Both the position numbers and the translations under genes were made by a program. DNA of 56,984 bases, from contig NZ_SSOB01000056.1 in the NCBI RefSeq assembly GCF_004801405.1, positions 1-56,984 of the forward strand, given 5' to 3'. The notes below the pieces were generated by a model. It made no database searches and had not been told where the DNA came from. It was given only the letters and a program-made list of their open reading frames with translations. Positions within the stretch are counted from its first letter, which is position 1; each line of letters starts with the position of its first letter. This document shows positions 49,901-56,984 of this stretch, one piece after another. This DNA comes from Cohnella fermenti. Lineage in GTDB: Bacteria; Bacillota; Bacilli; Paenibacillales; Paenibacillaceae.

Positions 49901-51995
49901 CAATGAAGCAGGGCTCATGACCTCCAAGCTGGATACGTCTTCGAATGTGGAGACGTATGCCTATAACAACCTGGGGCTGCTTCAACAAGCGGTAGACCGA
50001 AAGTCGACGGTATTCACGTATGCTTATGATGAGCAGCAGCACAACACGATCGTTACGGCTACGGGATCTTCTGGAGGCACGCAGCAGAACAAGACCATTA
50101 TTGGCAGCAATGGAATCCTGTATACTACCAATGAGACCTACCAGAATGGGAGCAAGACAGGTACGCTGACCGCCGGTATGGACTATTTAAACCGGGTAAC
50201 CTCCCTCTCGTTGCAAAATGCAAACAGCACCTATACGTCCTACTTGGGGCTCACCTATGATAGCAACGGTCGGATTACCGTAACCAATGCGGGGGCCACG
50301 TCCAGCGGCGGATTCTACGTACGCTACAAATATGCGCAGAAGAGGCTCGATAAGGTTCAGGTCAATGGATCGTCTATTACCAATGATACCGCCGCCTCGA
50401 ACGTGACGTATGCTTATTATGCGAACGGCCAAGTGAAGAGTGTGACGTATCCAACATTAACGAGTGGAAGTACGCTCGTAACGACCTACGTCTACGATGC
50501 CTTGGGCCGCGTCTCGACGGTTACCAATGCCAAGGGGACAACCACGCTATCCAAGTATACCTATACGTACGACAACAATGGTAATGTGGTGGCTCTCGTT
50601 GAAGTCGTCACGGGTCAAACGGCTAAGTCCAGCACATATTCGTATGACAAGCTCAATCGGTTAACCGGGATTGTTCGTTCGGGTCGCACAATTACGTATG
50701 TTTACGATCTGCAGGGGAATCGGCAGACGGTATTCGATTCGAATCCGGGCGAGTTCGATATGAATGAGACGAGCTACACGTACGACTTGTTTAACGTGCT
50801 GACGAGCGCCACGTATGGGACGAACTCGGCGAGCTTCGACTACACGCCGGATGGAATGCGGTACAAGAAGACGTCGGGAAGCGCGGTTACCCAGTATCGC
50901 TACAACCCGAACGGCGAAGTGATCGCCGAAGTAAACAGCAGCAATGCGACGGTGGCGAATTACGTGCGCGGCGATCGTCTGCTCGTCAAGAAAGACGTCT
51001 CGACAAGCAAGGATTACTATTACCTGTACAACGGTCATGGTGATGTGGTGCAGATTGTCGATACGGCCGGCGCCATCGTCAATAGCTACAGCTACGACGA
51101 GTGGGGCAATCTGGCCAGCCAGTCCGAGCAGATCTCCAATATGTTCAAGTACGCTGGTGAAGTCTACGATAGCGAGACGGGGCTTTACTACCTTCGCGCC
51201 CGCTACTACGACCCGAGCATGGGCAGGTTCATTAATGAGGATACGTATGAGGGGCAGATTGATAATCCTTTGACGCTGAATTTGTATACGTACGTTGGGA
51301 ACAATCCATTGCGGTATACTGACCCATCAGGTCATTGCTTTACGGACTGGTTAGGGAAAAGTTACTGTAAAAAAGCATGGAATGCTACTAAGGGGTTTGC
51401 GGTGGATACTTACAATAAAGCAGTTAATGCAGATTGGTCAGAGATTGCGCTTGGACTTACGCAGTTAGTTGGGGGAGCAACAGAAGCATGGGCGGGCAGT
51501 TCTATTGCTATTGCAGGCTCAGAAACGGGAGTCTTGATTGCTGTTGGGGGATATATTGCAGTTGACGGAGTAAGTAACATGTCAGGCGGTGCATCAAGAA
51601 TAAAGAATGGATGGAGTGGCTCAAAAGCTGGCGATGAATGGAACTTCATGAAAAATGCATATAAAGATTTACTTGGTGACGGGTTGGGGAGTAACTTTTA
51701 TAATGCTACTCAAATAGGGATAGGTATATTCACTATAGGTAGCGGAATAAGTTCACTTCCTGCTGAAGCTGCCTCAGTAACCAAGTTTGGTTACGGCATC
51801 AAACTTGTTTCAGATGGAGCAAAAACATACACTAAGGTTAGTCAGAGTGGTTCATTAGTTACAATAAGTACGTATACTGAGGGCAACGTTTTAGTAACCC
51901 AAACGGTCATAAACACAACAAAGATAACTTCGGGTACTTTGCTAATTGGTGTTGATGGGATAAATGTTTACGGTGCAGAGGATTCTTTGCATTAG
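46989..51995 (+). CDS. Secreted RHS/YD-repeat protein with variable C-terminal tip
   Basis: 1668 residues. Signal peptide ~1-28. An N-terminal beta domain (~35-420) is followed by dozens of YD repeats (for example YAYDILGRVTSVTYPS, YTYDANGLMTG, YSYDKLNRLTGI) that should wrap into a hollow shell. The RHS core ends YDSETGLYYLRARYYDPSMG and YVGNNPLRYTDPSGH. The last ~220 residues are a separate tip, glycine-rich and hydrophobic (LTQLVGGATEAWAGSSIAIA; VLIAVGGYIAVDGVSNMSGG), faintly like DUF4225. That part is visibly more AT-rich than the shell. It is a polymorphic-toxin architecture of the WapA kind; toxic activity is inferred only. Confidence 0.9.
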   Translation: MRNWLLTLGMGFALVWGVLLVGSSYVNAAVSDDDVYSAFNAVTVQEQINQTNKPQYADRAGNSEIIDPASGNLIWQSTQIQLPGREGLDLNIGVMYDLKNSFFYMRHKKTDGNLKKYNYLSSRYDLGAGWAFQFPSIQKLDDYLYYHGGDGAVYKANTKSLTSSLIFFSLIGYPGTDKQLVEEIGVGSFSNGVDSSKYYLEYDDDRREYFSADGRLLGLTDRFGNKITFQYVERTAYDDETYKYISSITDTVGRVVTFTYNDSTTTNYYSNITLSVADPNGNVVQKVTYGKWFWNLLFNGEEDGTAPVLGYIIDENSEYTYFDYGVSTNYFHFSEKTVTANSGWNSYHPLLYVQNKNSKTYYEYDKAARNLGAGGFGEENRVNLKKDILYKNTSTTQGTYNAVAYTYINDYTGYPTYKSASAMDKGYSFSSTATLSSSTATNGLATTTEFNGNQQEHIITTKAPNGEKQVITNLTFSAAYPSKPTKIEVKVYSSDSDTAPVTLYLSRNYTSWGTNAADSKLLTLSQYTSTKYLTSYTYESNRHFLSSKSWYQEKTGSQLSESYTYYSDGRLKTYTDANGVTTTYCYEAISTSGAVTSNCSNSSTVVSGMLQKVKATKSLGNGQSSISEVYYSADTSYAYPSKTVSYFTTTNSTGTAITQAIQKTMTYDMGTGLLKTETDSAGNTTSYAYDILGRVTSVTYPSFTNLNGTEYNVTDSYTYTNTNIPSTADSANAGLNALKVISQRKYVRTSDSSSTIVSNQVAYYDGFGSLRYATETNSGTTQITQYRMDDLNRAVYAIDPMGNTTTVTYDAWGNAKETADVYGNLYVTENDPKARKVTQYLVAAMDVTAYRADSTVASLKSNYIEHDYDQWGNLSSNKVYKDWPAQSQPLMETYTYDLVGNLKTYADPNGNTNSNGVTTSYSYDGLNQLTSVTDAIDQMTTYTYDANGLMTGATIQAGASGTPQSLKTKTYNEAGLMTSKLDTSSNVETYAYNNLGLLQQAVDRKSTVFTYAYDEQQHNTIVTATGSSGGTQQNKTIIGSNGILYTTNETYQNGSKTGTLTAGMDYLNRVTSLSLQNANSTYTSYLGLTYDSNGRITVTNAGATSSGGFYVRYKYAQKRLDKVQVNGSSITNDTAASNVTYAYYANGQVKSVTYPTLTSGSTLVTTYVYDALGRVSTVTNAKGTTTLSKYTYTYDNNGNVVALVEVVTGQTAKSSTYSYDKLNRLTGIVRSGRTITYVYDLQGNRQTVFDSNPGEFDMNETSYTYDLFNVLTSATYGTNSASFDYTPDGMRYKKTSGSAVTQYRYNPNGEVIAEVNSSNATVANYVRGDRLLVKKDVSTSKDYYYLYNGHGDVVQIVDTAGAIVNSYSYDEWGNLASQSEQISNMFKYAGEVYDSETGLYYLRARYYDPSMGRFINEDTYEGQIDNPLTLNLYTYVGNNPLRYTDPSGHCFTDWLGKSYCKKAWNATKGFAVDTYNKAVNADWSEIALGLTQLVGGATEAWAGSSIAIAGSETGVLIAVGGYIAVDGVSNMSGGASRIKNGWSGSKAGDEWNFMKNAYKDLLGDGLGSNFYNATQIGIGIFTIGSGISSLPAEAASVTKFGYGIKLVSDGAKTYTKVSQSGSLVTISTYTEGNVLVTQTVINTTKITSGTLLIGVDGINVYGAEDSLH

Positions 51996-52013
51996 AGAGG
52001 AGAACGTTATTCA

Positions 52014-52178
52014 ATGTCCTATTTGCAAAACCTTCTATATTTCAGTATTCCATTAATGATTTTTTCTTATATCTTGAATAGAATGAAAAATAACAAGGTG
52101 CTGTTGGTGATTTGGATATTATTAGTAATAGTTACAATAATTTGTGGTATATCAATGTTTATGTTGAGTCTATTTTAA
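52014..52178 (+). CDS. Small two-helix membrane protein, candidate immunity protein
   Basis: 54 residues: MSYLQNLLYFSIPLMIFSYI begins the first helix; after NRMKNNK a second helix (VLLVIWILLVIVTIICGISM) follows. ATG at 52014 is preceded by GAGAGGAGAACG at good spacing and lies 18 bases after the RHS stop. It is AT-rich like the RHS tip. Immunity genes sit exactly here in RHS/WapA loci; a membrane protein would suit a membrane-acting toxin. No sequence family recognised. Confidence 0.65.
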   Translation: MSYLQNLLYFSIPLMIFSYILNRMKNNKVLLVIWILLVIVTIICGISMFMLSLF

Positions 52179-52192
52179 AATTATTTTGGAGG

Positions 52193-52225
52193 CCACATGC
52201 GAGCGTAACAACTCCATGTGGTTTT
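52193..52225 (+). terminator. Terminator of the RCC1-RHS operon and intron insertion site
   Basis: Stem CCACATG / CATGTGG with a 15-base loop, followed by TTTT. The group II intron starts two bases further on, which matches the habit of class C introns of inserting right after terminator hairpins. Confidence 0.7.
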
Positions 52226-52557
52226 CGTGCGCCTAGCAAAGCTAGGTACAACTCGTCGGTGAAAGTCCGGCCAAGGTAAGAGCCAAGTCGCCTTGTAGCT
52301 GACAGGCAACTGGTGGAGAAATCCTAAGGTTGAAGCCCTGTGACAAAGCATTCCATACGGATTGCGAGCAAAAGTTCAGACCGTAACATCAAGTGAATCC
52401 TGCCGCATCGTCACATGGGCCCGAAAGGGACAAGAGAGAGTCGAGCCTTGAGAAACCAGGCGAAGACCATGGAACGTGCAAAGAGCTTGGAATGCAGCAC
52501 GGAAGAACTCTCCGGTGTAAGGGGAACGGTATGTTCTGAAAGTTGTATCTGGAACTA

Positions 52558-53929
52558 GTGCTTAATTTCTCAAATGATCCAACGGTATGAGGTTAATCTT
52601 ACCAGGGAGTATGTTACACTTAATGAACAGAGCAATGTTCATAGAGGTGATCCCGATGGCAAGAGGACCAAAGGCTGCTGAAATCCTGGTAAGTGAAAAA
52701 CAACGCGAAATACTGGAACAACTGATTCGGCGACGCAATACACCGCAAGCTTTGGCAAAACGGGCGCGCGTCTTTTTGGAGTCGGTCAAAGGCGTCAACA
52801 ACACTGCTATTAGCGAGCTCTTGTCATTCGATCGACCGCAAGTGGTCCTTTGGCGCGGGCGTTGGATTGCGCATTATCCGGAGTTTTGCCGAATCGAACA
52901 AGAGCATCCTGAAGAATTGGAAGATGCCATTGTTCAATTGCTTCAGGATCAGTCTCGTCCAGGAGCACCGGCGACTTTTACCGAACAACAAGTGCTGCAA
53001 ATCATGGCGATTGCGTGCGAAGATCCGACGCTCAGCGGACGGCCGATCAGCCATTGGACGCCACGCGAAGTGCGTGATGAAGCGATCAAACGCGGCATTG
53101 TCACTTCCATTTCGCTCACACAAGTATGGCGCTTTTTAAAATGAGGCGGATTTACAACCCCACCGGTCGAAAGGTTGGATGAACGCCAAACCGCAGGACC
53201 CTATCGAATTTGCCGAGAAAACGCGGGAAATCAGTCGGCACTATCGGTTGGCTCCGCTCTTGCATACACTTGGCGTGCACGTCGTGTCGATCGACGAAAT
53301 GACGGGCATACAAGCATTGGAGCGACTTCATGCCCTACTACCGATGAAACCGGGATTGGTGGAACGGCGAGAATTTGAATATATCCGTCATGGCACGCTC
53401 AGTCTCATTTCCGGCTTGGCGGTAGCCTTGGGCAAAATCGTTTCTTCCACAATGGCGCCGACACGTGACGAAAACGATTTTGCCGCTTATATCGAGCAGT
53501 TGATTGAAACCGATCCGCATGCTGAATGGGTATTTATCGTCGATGGACTGAACACCCATCAGTCGGAGAGTCTAGTTCGACTGGTTGCGCGACATTGTGA
53601 ATTGGACGATACGCTGGGTCAGAAAGGCAAGTCGGGTGTGCTGGCTAGACAAGCCAGCCGAACTGCATTTTTATCCGATCCGTCACATCGTATTCGATTC
53701 GTTTACACGCCCAAGCACTGTTCATGGCTGAACATGATCGAATTATGGTTCAGCATTCTGGTTCGTCGTTTGCTCAAGCGTGGAACCTTCACCAGCACTT
53801 TGAACTTACAGAAACAAATCTTTCAGTTTATCGATTATTTCAATGCAACGATGGCAAAACCGTTCAAATGGGCATACAAGGGTAAAGCCCTGTGCGTTTA
53901 ACTGTTGGTATATTTGCGGAAAACAGCAC
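52558..53929 (+). mobile_element. IS630-family element A, inside the intron
   Basis: 1372 bases with TA target duplications at 52556-52557 and 53930-53931. Imperfect terminal inverted repeats: left GTGCTTAATTTC, right (complement) GTGCTGTTTTCC, and a shared CCAAC inner block. It carries the transposase at 52656-53901. It separates the intron RNA domains I-III from the reverse transcriptase gene, ending three bases before its ATG. Confidence 0.88.
52656..53901 (+). CDS. IS630-family transposase, two frames joined by frameshift
   Basis: The first frame (52656-53144) holds the helix-turn-helix part (KQREILEQLIRRRNTPQALA; TFTEQQVLQIMAIACEDPT). The second frame holds the DDE part: VVSIDEMTGIQALER (first Asp), WVFIVDGLNTHQSE (second Asp), YTPKHCSWLNMIELWFSIL (Glu). 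The join is at TTTTTAAAA (53133-53141): skipping one base after AAA restores E-A-D-L-Q-P-H-R, the expected family continuation. The same motif is kept in element B, so the shift is likely programmed or due to polymerase slippage. ATG at 52656 follows GAGGTGA. Confidence 0.85.
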
Positions 53930-53934
53930 TAGCC

Positions 53935-55257
53935 ATGACAACGGGATTGGAAAGAATAGCAGCAAAAGCACGAGAAGATGCGAAGCTTCCGTTTACTTCT
54001 CTCACCCACCACATCACAAAGGAACGGCTGCGGGAGTGTTTGCAGCATATTCCCAAACGTACGGCACCCGGCGTAGACGGGATCACCCGGGATGAAGCGA
54101 TGAAAACCTTCGAGGTTTGGGCAGATGAAATGCTCACATCGATTCACCGGAAGGGATACCATCCGCCAGCCGTAAGAAGAGTCTGGATACCGAAGCCTGG
54201 AAAGAAGGAGAAACGTCCGTTAGGCGTCCCTGCCGTGGCAGATCGCGCCTTACAGCGGTGCACAGCGGAGATACTGACCGCTATCTACGAGCAAGACTTT
54301 CTAAATTGCTCGTTTGGGGGCAGGCCGGGAAGAGGTCAGCACAATGCCTTGGCGACATTGAACGAGATCATAGCTGGAGAAAAGGTCGGCTGGGTGCTAG
54401 AGGCAGACTTGAAGAATTTCTTCGGCAGTCTGGACCACGAGTGGATGATGAAGTTTGTGGAACACCGCATCGGTGATCCACGAATCCTTCGACTTATTGG
54501 GCGTTGGTTAAAGGTTGGTGTGCTGGAAGACGGCAAAATCCACGTCAGCGAAGAAGGTACACCGCAGGGTGGCTCAATCAGTGTTTTGCTAAGCAATCTG
54601 TATTTACACTATGTGCTGGATCTGTGGTTTGAGAAAGCGATTAAGCCACGGCTGAGGGGCGAGGCCTACCTCATTCGGTATATTGACGATTTCATCGTCT
54701 GTTTCCAGTACCGTAGTGACGCTATCCGATTTCAGGAGGCGCTCCGGAATAGACTCCACAAGTTTAAACTGGAGTTAGAGCCGAGCAAAACCAGATTAAT
54801 CGAATTTGGGCGATTTGCTAGCAAGCACAGCCAAACCAAAGGCAAGCGCAAGCCGGATACCCTCTACTTTCTGGGATTTACGCATTACTGCACGCGAAAC
54901 CGACAAGGGAATTTCATGGTGGGCAGGAAGACGGAGAAGAAACGACTGAAGCGAAGCATTGGAAACGTGCAGGAAACAATGAGAAGAATGCAGCATGAAG
55001 CGGTAGAGAAGCAGGCGATAAAGATCAATCAGATACTACAAGGCCATTATGCCTATTACGGAATGGCAGGAAATATGAGGTGTCTGAACAAAGTCTATGC
55101 CGCCGCTGTTACCTACTGGCGGAAAGTGCTGAGCAGGCGAAGTCAGAAAAGCGATGTAACTTGGGAAGAATACCGCCAAATTCGCTCATTATTTCCCCTT
55201 AAGCGACCGAAACTCTTCATTCCCTACAATCGATTGAAGACCTACGCTATGCTGTAA
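53935..55257 (+). CDS. ltrA: Group II intron reverse transcriptase/maturase
   Basis: 440 residues. RT motifs: TAPGVDGITRDEAMKTFEVW, RPLGVPAVADRALQ, SFGGRPGRGQHNALATLNEI, VLEADLKNFFGSLDHEWMMK, GTPQGGSISVLLSNLYLHYV and the active site YLIRYIDDFIVCF (Y-I-D-D in place of the common Y-A-D-D). The maturase domain X follows (SIGNVQETMRRMQHEAVEKQ; GHYAYYGMAGNM). There is no HNH endonuclease domain, as in class C introns. ATG at 53935 is native; the short upstream codons come from the IS. The IS has removed its original leader, so expression may now depend on the IS. Confidence 0.92.
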   Translation: MTTGLERIAAKAREDAKLPFTSLTHHITKERLRECLQHIPKRTAPGVDGITRDEAMKTFEVWADEMLTSIHRKGYHPPAVRRVWIPKPGKKEKRPLGVPAVADRALQRCTAEILTAIYEQDFLNCSFGGRPGRGQHNALATLNEIIAGEKVGWVLEADLKNFFGSLDHEWMMKFVEHRIGDPRILRLIGRWLKVGVLEDGKIHVSEEGTPQGGSISVLLSNLYLHYVLDLWFEKAIKPRLRGEAYLIRYIDDFIVCFQYRSDAIRFQEALRNRLHKFKLELEPSKTRLIEFGRFASKHSQTKGKRKPDTLYFLGFTHYCTRNRQGNFMVGRKTEKKRLKRSIGNVQETMRRMQHEAVEKQAIKINQILQGHYAYYGMAGNMRCLNKVYAAAVTYWRKVLSRRSQKSDVTWEEYRQIRSLFPLKRPKLFIPYNRLKTYAML

Positions 55258-55270
55258 AACCAGTTCTGAA

Positions 55271-55303
55271 GAGCCCGATGCGGGAAATCCGCACGTCGGG
55301 TTC
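55271..55303 (+). ncRNA. Group II intron domain V
   Basis: GAGCCCGATGCGG, GAAA loop region, then CCGCACGTCGGGTTC: outer stem GAGCCCGA/TCGGGTTC, the conserved two-base CG bulge, inner stem TGCGG/CCGCA. The AGC catalytic triad is present. Domain VI follows at 55306-55375 with outer stem GTGGGGG/CCCCCAC. The structure looks intact, so the intron RNA could still be catalytic if the IS is tolerated in domain IV. Confidence 0.88.
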
Positions 55304-55377
55304 TGTGGGGGTTCGGGCCACCAGTTGGGTGGCCCTTCTACCCGGAGGGACTGGGATACCAGTCCCCCACTCTACTA

Positions 55378-56747
55378 GTACAGCAAAGCTTAATTAAGCT
55401 ATCCATAGCAAGAACGAATCCGTAAATAGATTAATTCATGGTAAGAACCCAAACGAAGAAGGGGGAGCTTACCATGGTAAAAGGACCTAAGCTTCAAGCC
55501 GTTGAAATAAGCGAAGCACAGGCGGAGGTGTTAGAACAATTCGAGCGTCGTCACCAAACCCCTCAGCAAATGGCCAAGCGCGTTCGCGTTGTCCTCCTTG
55601 CCGTTCAAGGACTGGGGAACCGGGATATTTCTCGAATCATTGGACTCGATCGCATGCAGGTCGGTACGTGGCGAAAACGCTGGATTACCGAATATGATCG
55701 TCTTTGCCGAATCGAAACGGAACATCCCAAGCAATTGGAAGACGCCATCAAGAACCTCTTTTCGGATGTGCCACGCTCAGGCGCGCCCGCCACATTCACG
55801 GCCGAGCAAGTGGTTCAAATCATCGCTCTCGCTTGCGAAAACCCGGAAGATTCACAGCGACCGATCTCGCACTGGACCACCCGCGAGTTGGCCGACGAGG
55901 CCATGAAACGAGGGATTGTTCGCACGATTTCCGAGCGTCAGGTCGGGCGTTTTTTAAAATCAGGCGGATCTGAAGCCCCATCGGAGTCGTTACTGGCTAA
56001 ACGCCACTCCGAATGACGAGGCGGCCTTTCAACAGAATGTCCGAGACGTTTGTAAAACTTATGCGGATGCGCCGCTCCTGCATCAATTGGGCGTTCATAT
56101 CCACAGCATCGATGAAATGACGGGGATTCAAGCGTTGGAACGTGCACATCCTACGTTGCCGATGAAGCCAGGTCTGGAAGAGCGCTGTGAATTTGAATAT
56201 ATTCGTCACGGTACCCAATGCCTCATCGCCAACCTCGAAGTCGCAACCGGTGAGGTGACTTCACCGTCGGTAGGCGATACGCGGACAGAGGTCGATTTTG
56301 CCGCGTACCTTGACACGTTGATCAGCCAAGATCCTCAAGGAGAATGGATTTTCATTACCGATCAACTCAACACGCATCAATCCGAAGCGGTCGTCCGTCT
56401 GGTGGCGCGATACGGCGAGTTCAAAGAGGAGCTTGGTGTAAAAGGAAAGTCGGGCATTCTGGCCACAATGGCCTCTCGGGCTGAATTTTTGACGGACCGG
56501 ACACATCGCATTCGTTTTATCTACACGCCGAAGCATTCCTCATGGCTCAATCAAATCGAAATTTGGTTCAGCATTTTAATGCGACGTCTGCTCAAACGCG
56601 GCAGCTTCCTCTCGAAGGAAGATCTGAAATCCAAGATCCTCAAATTTATCGACTACTTTAACCAAACGATGGCCAAACCGTTCCAATGGACTTATCGCGG
56701 TAAACCGCTTCATGTCTAATGGATTAAGGATTTATGCTTTGCTGTAC
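55378..56747 (+). mobile_element. IS630-family element B, at the intron 3' junction
   Basis: 1370 bases with TA target duplications at 55376-55377 and 56748-56749. Terminal inverted repeats GTACAGCAAAGC on both ends (TTAA follows on the left, ATAA on the right). The left TA is directly after the last intron base (55375). Related to but clearly distinct from element A. Confidence 0.9.
55474..56719 (+). CDS. IS630-family transposase, two frames joined by frameshift
   Basis: The first frame (55474-56016) encodes the DNA-binding part (EVLEQFERRHQTPQQMAKRV; TFTAEQVVQIIALACENPED). The second encodes the catalytic part: IHSIDEMTGIQALERAH, WIFITDQLNTHQSE and YTPKHSSWLNQIEIWFSIL. The shift site is TTTTTTAAAA at 55950-55959; skipping the next T gives Q-A-D-L-K-P-H-R-S-R. 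Unlike element A, the unshifted frame continues for 18 codons before stopping. ATG at 55474 follows GGGGGAG. All three DDE residues are present, so the element may be active. Confidence 0.87.
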
Positions 56748-56749
56748 TA

Positions 56750-56984
56750 GTTGTGTTTCAAGTCGGAAGCTCTAATTTAGAAATTAGCGATGCATTAGGT
56801 TTTGAATATAAAGGTAGCACTGATTTAATGAGTGGGTTAATATTTGTTTTAAACAATAGCCCAGCGGTGCAATGTCAAGTAGGTGAAACTGTGAAATTGG
56901 AAAAAAGTCAGGACGAAACGCCATCGGTGCCGAAAAAAGCGAACACCAAGCGAGACCCACCATGTTGTCGAAATTTTCAGACGA
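56750..56984 (+). CDS. Truncated AT-rich reading frame of unknown product
   Basis: An open frame runs from the IS630-B edge to the end of the window, reading VFQVGSSNLEISDALGFEYK, GSTDLMSGLIFVLNNSPAVQ and on to PSVPKKANTKRDPPCCRN. The 5' part is cut off by the IS (or by the intron insertion before it). I recognise no family. Base composition matches the RHS tip rather than the rest of the window, so it may be part of the toxin-related region. The last ~70 bases are richer in GC. Confidence 0.35.

Larger units (their letters stand above)
52227..55375 (+). mobile_element. Group II intron (class C-like), split by an IS630 element
   Basis: The 5' end is GTGCGCC after TTTTC. The following ~330 bases look like domains I-III, including GTGAAAGTCC as in class C introns. 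The 3' part holds domain V (55271-55303) and domain VI, ending CCCCCACTCTAC, where the A before CTCTAC is the likely branch point. This end matches the ACTCTAY end of class C introns. The reverse transcriptase is in domain IV. With the 1374-base IS insertion (element plus target duplication) removed, the intron would be about 1.8 kb, a normal size for class C. Confidence 0.82.

Noticed and set aside
53120..53180. Transposase A as a pseudogene because of its internal stop
   Set aside because: Element B has the same break at the homologous position with the same slippery run, and all DDE residues are intact, so frameshifting is a better explanation than decay.

Overview
The window looks like Paenibacillaceae DNA (Paenibacillus or Cohnella type). 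It is GC-rich, with GGAGG-type ribosome binding sites, frequent GTG/TTG starts, YesN-type AraC sensors beside LplB/YtcP-type sugar ABC importers, copper-amine-oxidase-like stalk domains and IS1595/IS1182/IS630 debris. The first ~190 bases do not fit: on the minus strand they read as an internal piece of a cation diffusion facilitator that stops abruptly inside another gene, so this edge is probably a chimeric join.

Region 1 (190-12557) is the baseplate half of a contractile injection system, all on + and tightly packed: a truncated coiled-coil protein, a LysM tube-end protein, a spike split into gp27-like and gp5/gpV-like genes, gp25, two baseplate J-like proteins, a gpI-like tail protein with a large N-terminal domain, and a conserved protein of unknown role, closed by a terminator. 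Sheath, tube and ATPase genes are not in the window. Region 2 (12558-16299) runs on minus: an IS1595-like protein lacking the usual catalytic motif behind a LexA-like box, and a DUF4280 (PAAR-like) plus MORN-repeat gene pair that may serve as tip or effector.

Region 3 (16390-26363) is mixed chromosomal content: a secreted stalk-domain protein coupled to a large receptor with a dead class III cyclase domain, a GNAT protein, a cidA/cidB-type operon divergent from its LysR regulator, a dihydroorotate-dehydrogenase-like pseudoenzyme fused to a membrane domain, and a DinB-like protein. Two copies of a ~190-base imperfect palindrome sit at gene 3' ends.

Region 4 (26442-41413) is a coherent amino-sugar or sialic-acid-like catabolic cluster: LacI repressor with its operator, AraC-type sensor, two ABC permeases and a binding lipoprotein, a cytoplasmic sialidase-like protein, an N-acetylneuraminate-lyase-like aldolase, a GNAT protein, two Gfo/Idh/MocA oxidoreductases, nagB and nagA. 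No nanE or nanK is present. The likely logic is import, intracellular hydrolysis or isomerisation, aldol cleavage, then deacetylation and deamination to fructose-6-phosphate, with the exact substrate unknown.

Region 5 (41465-56984) is visibly less GC-rich and accessory: a decayed IS1182 element; an RCC1 double-propeller protein, a secreted coiled-coil protein and an RHS-repeat protein with a variable tip; a 54-residue two-helix membrane protein (putative immunity); then a class C-like group II intron lying directly after a terminator hairpin. One IS630 element sits inside the intron, three bases before the reverse transcriptase start, and a second sits at its 3' splice junction. A truncated AT-rich reading frame runs off the end.
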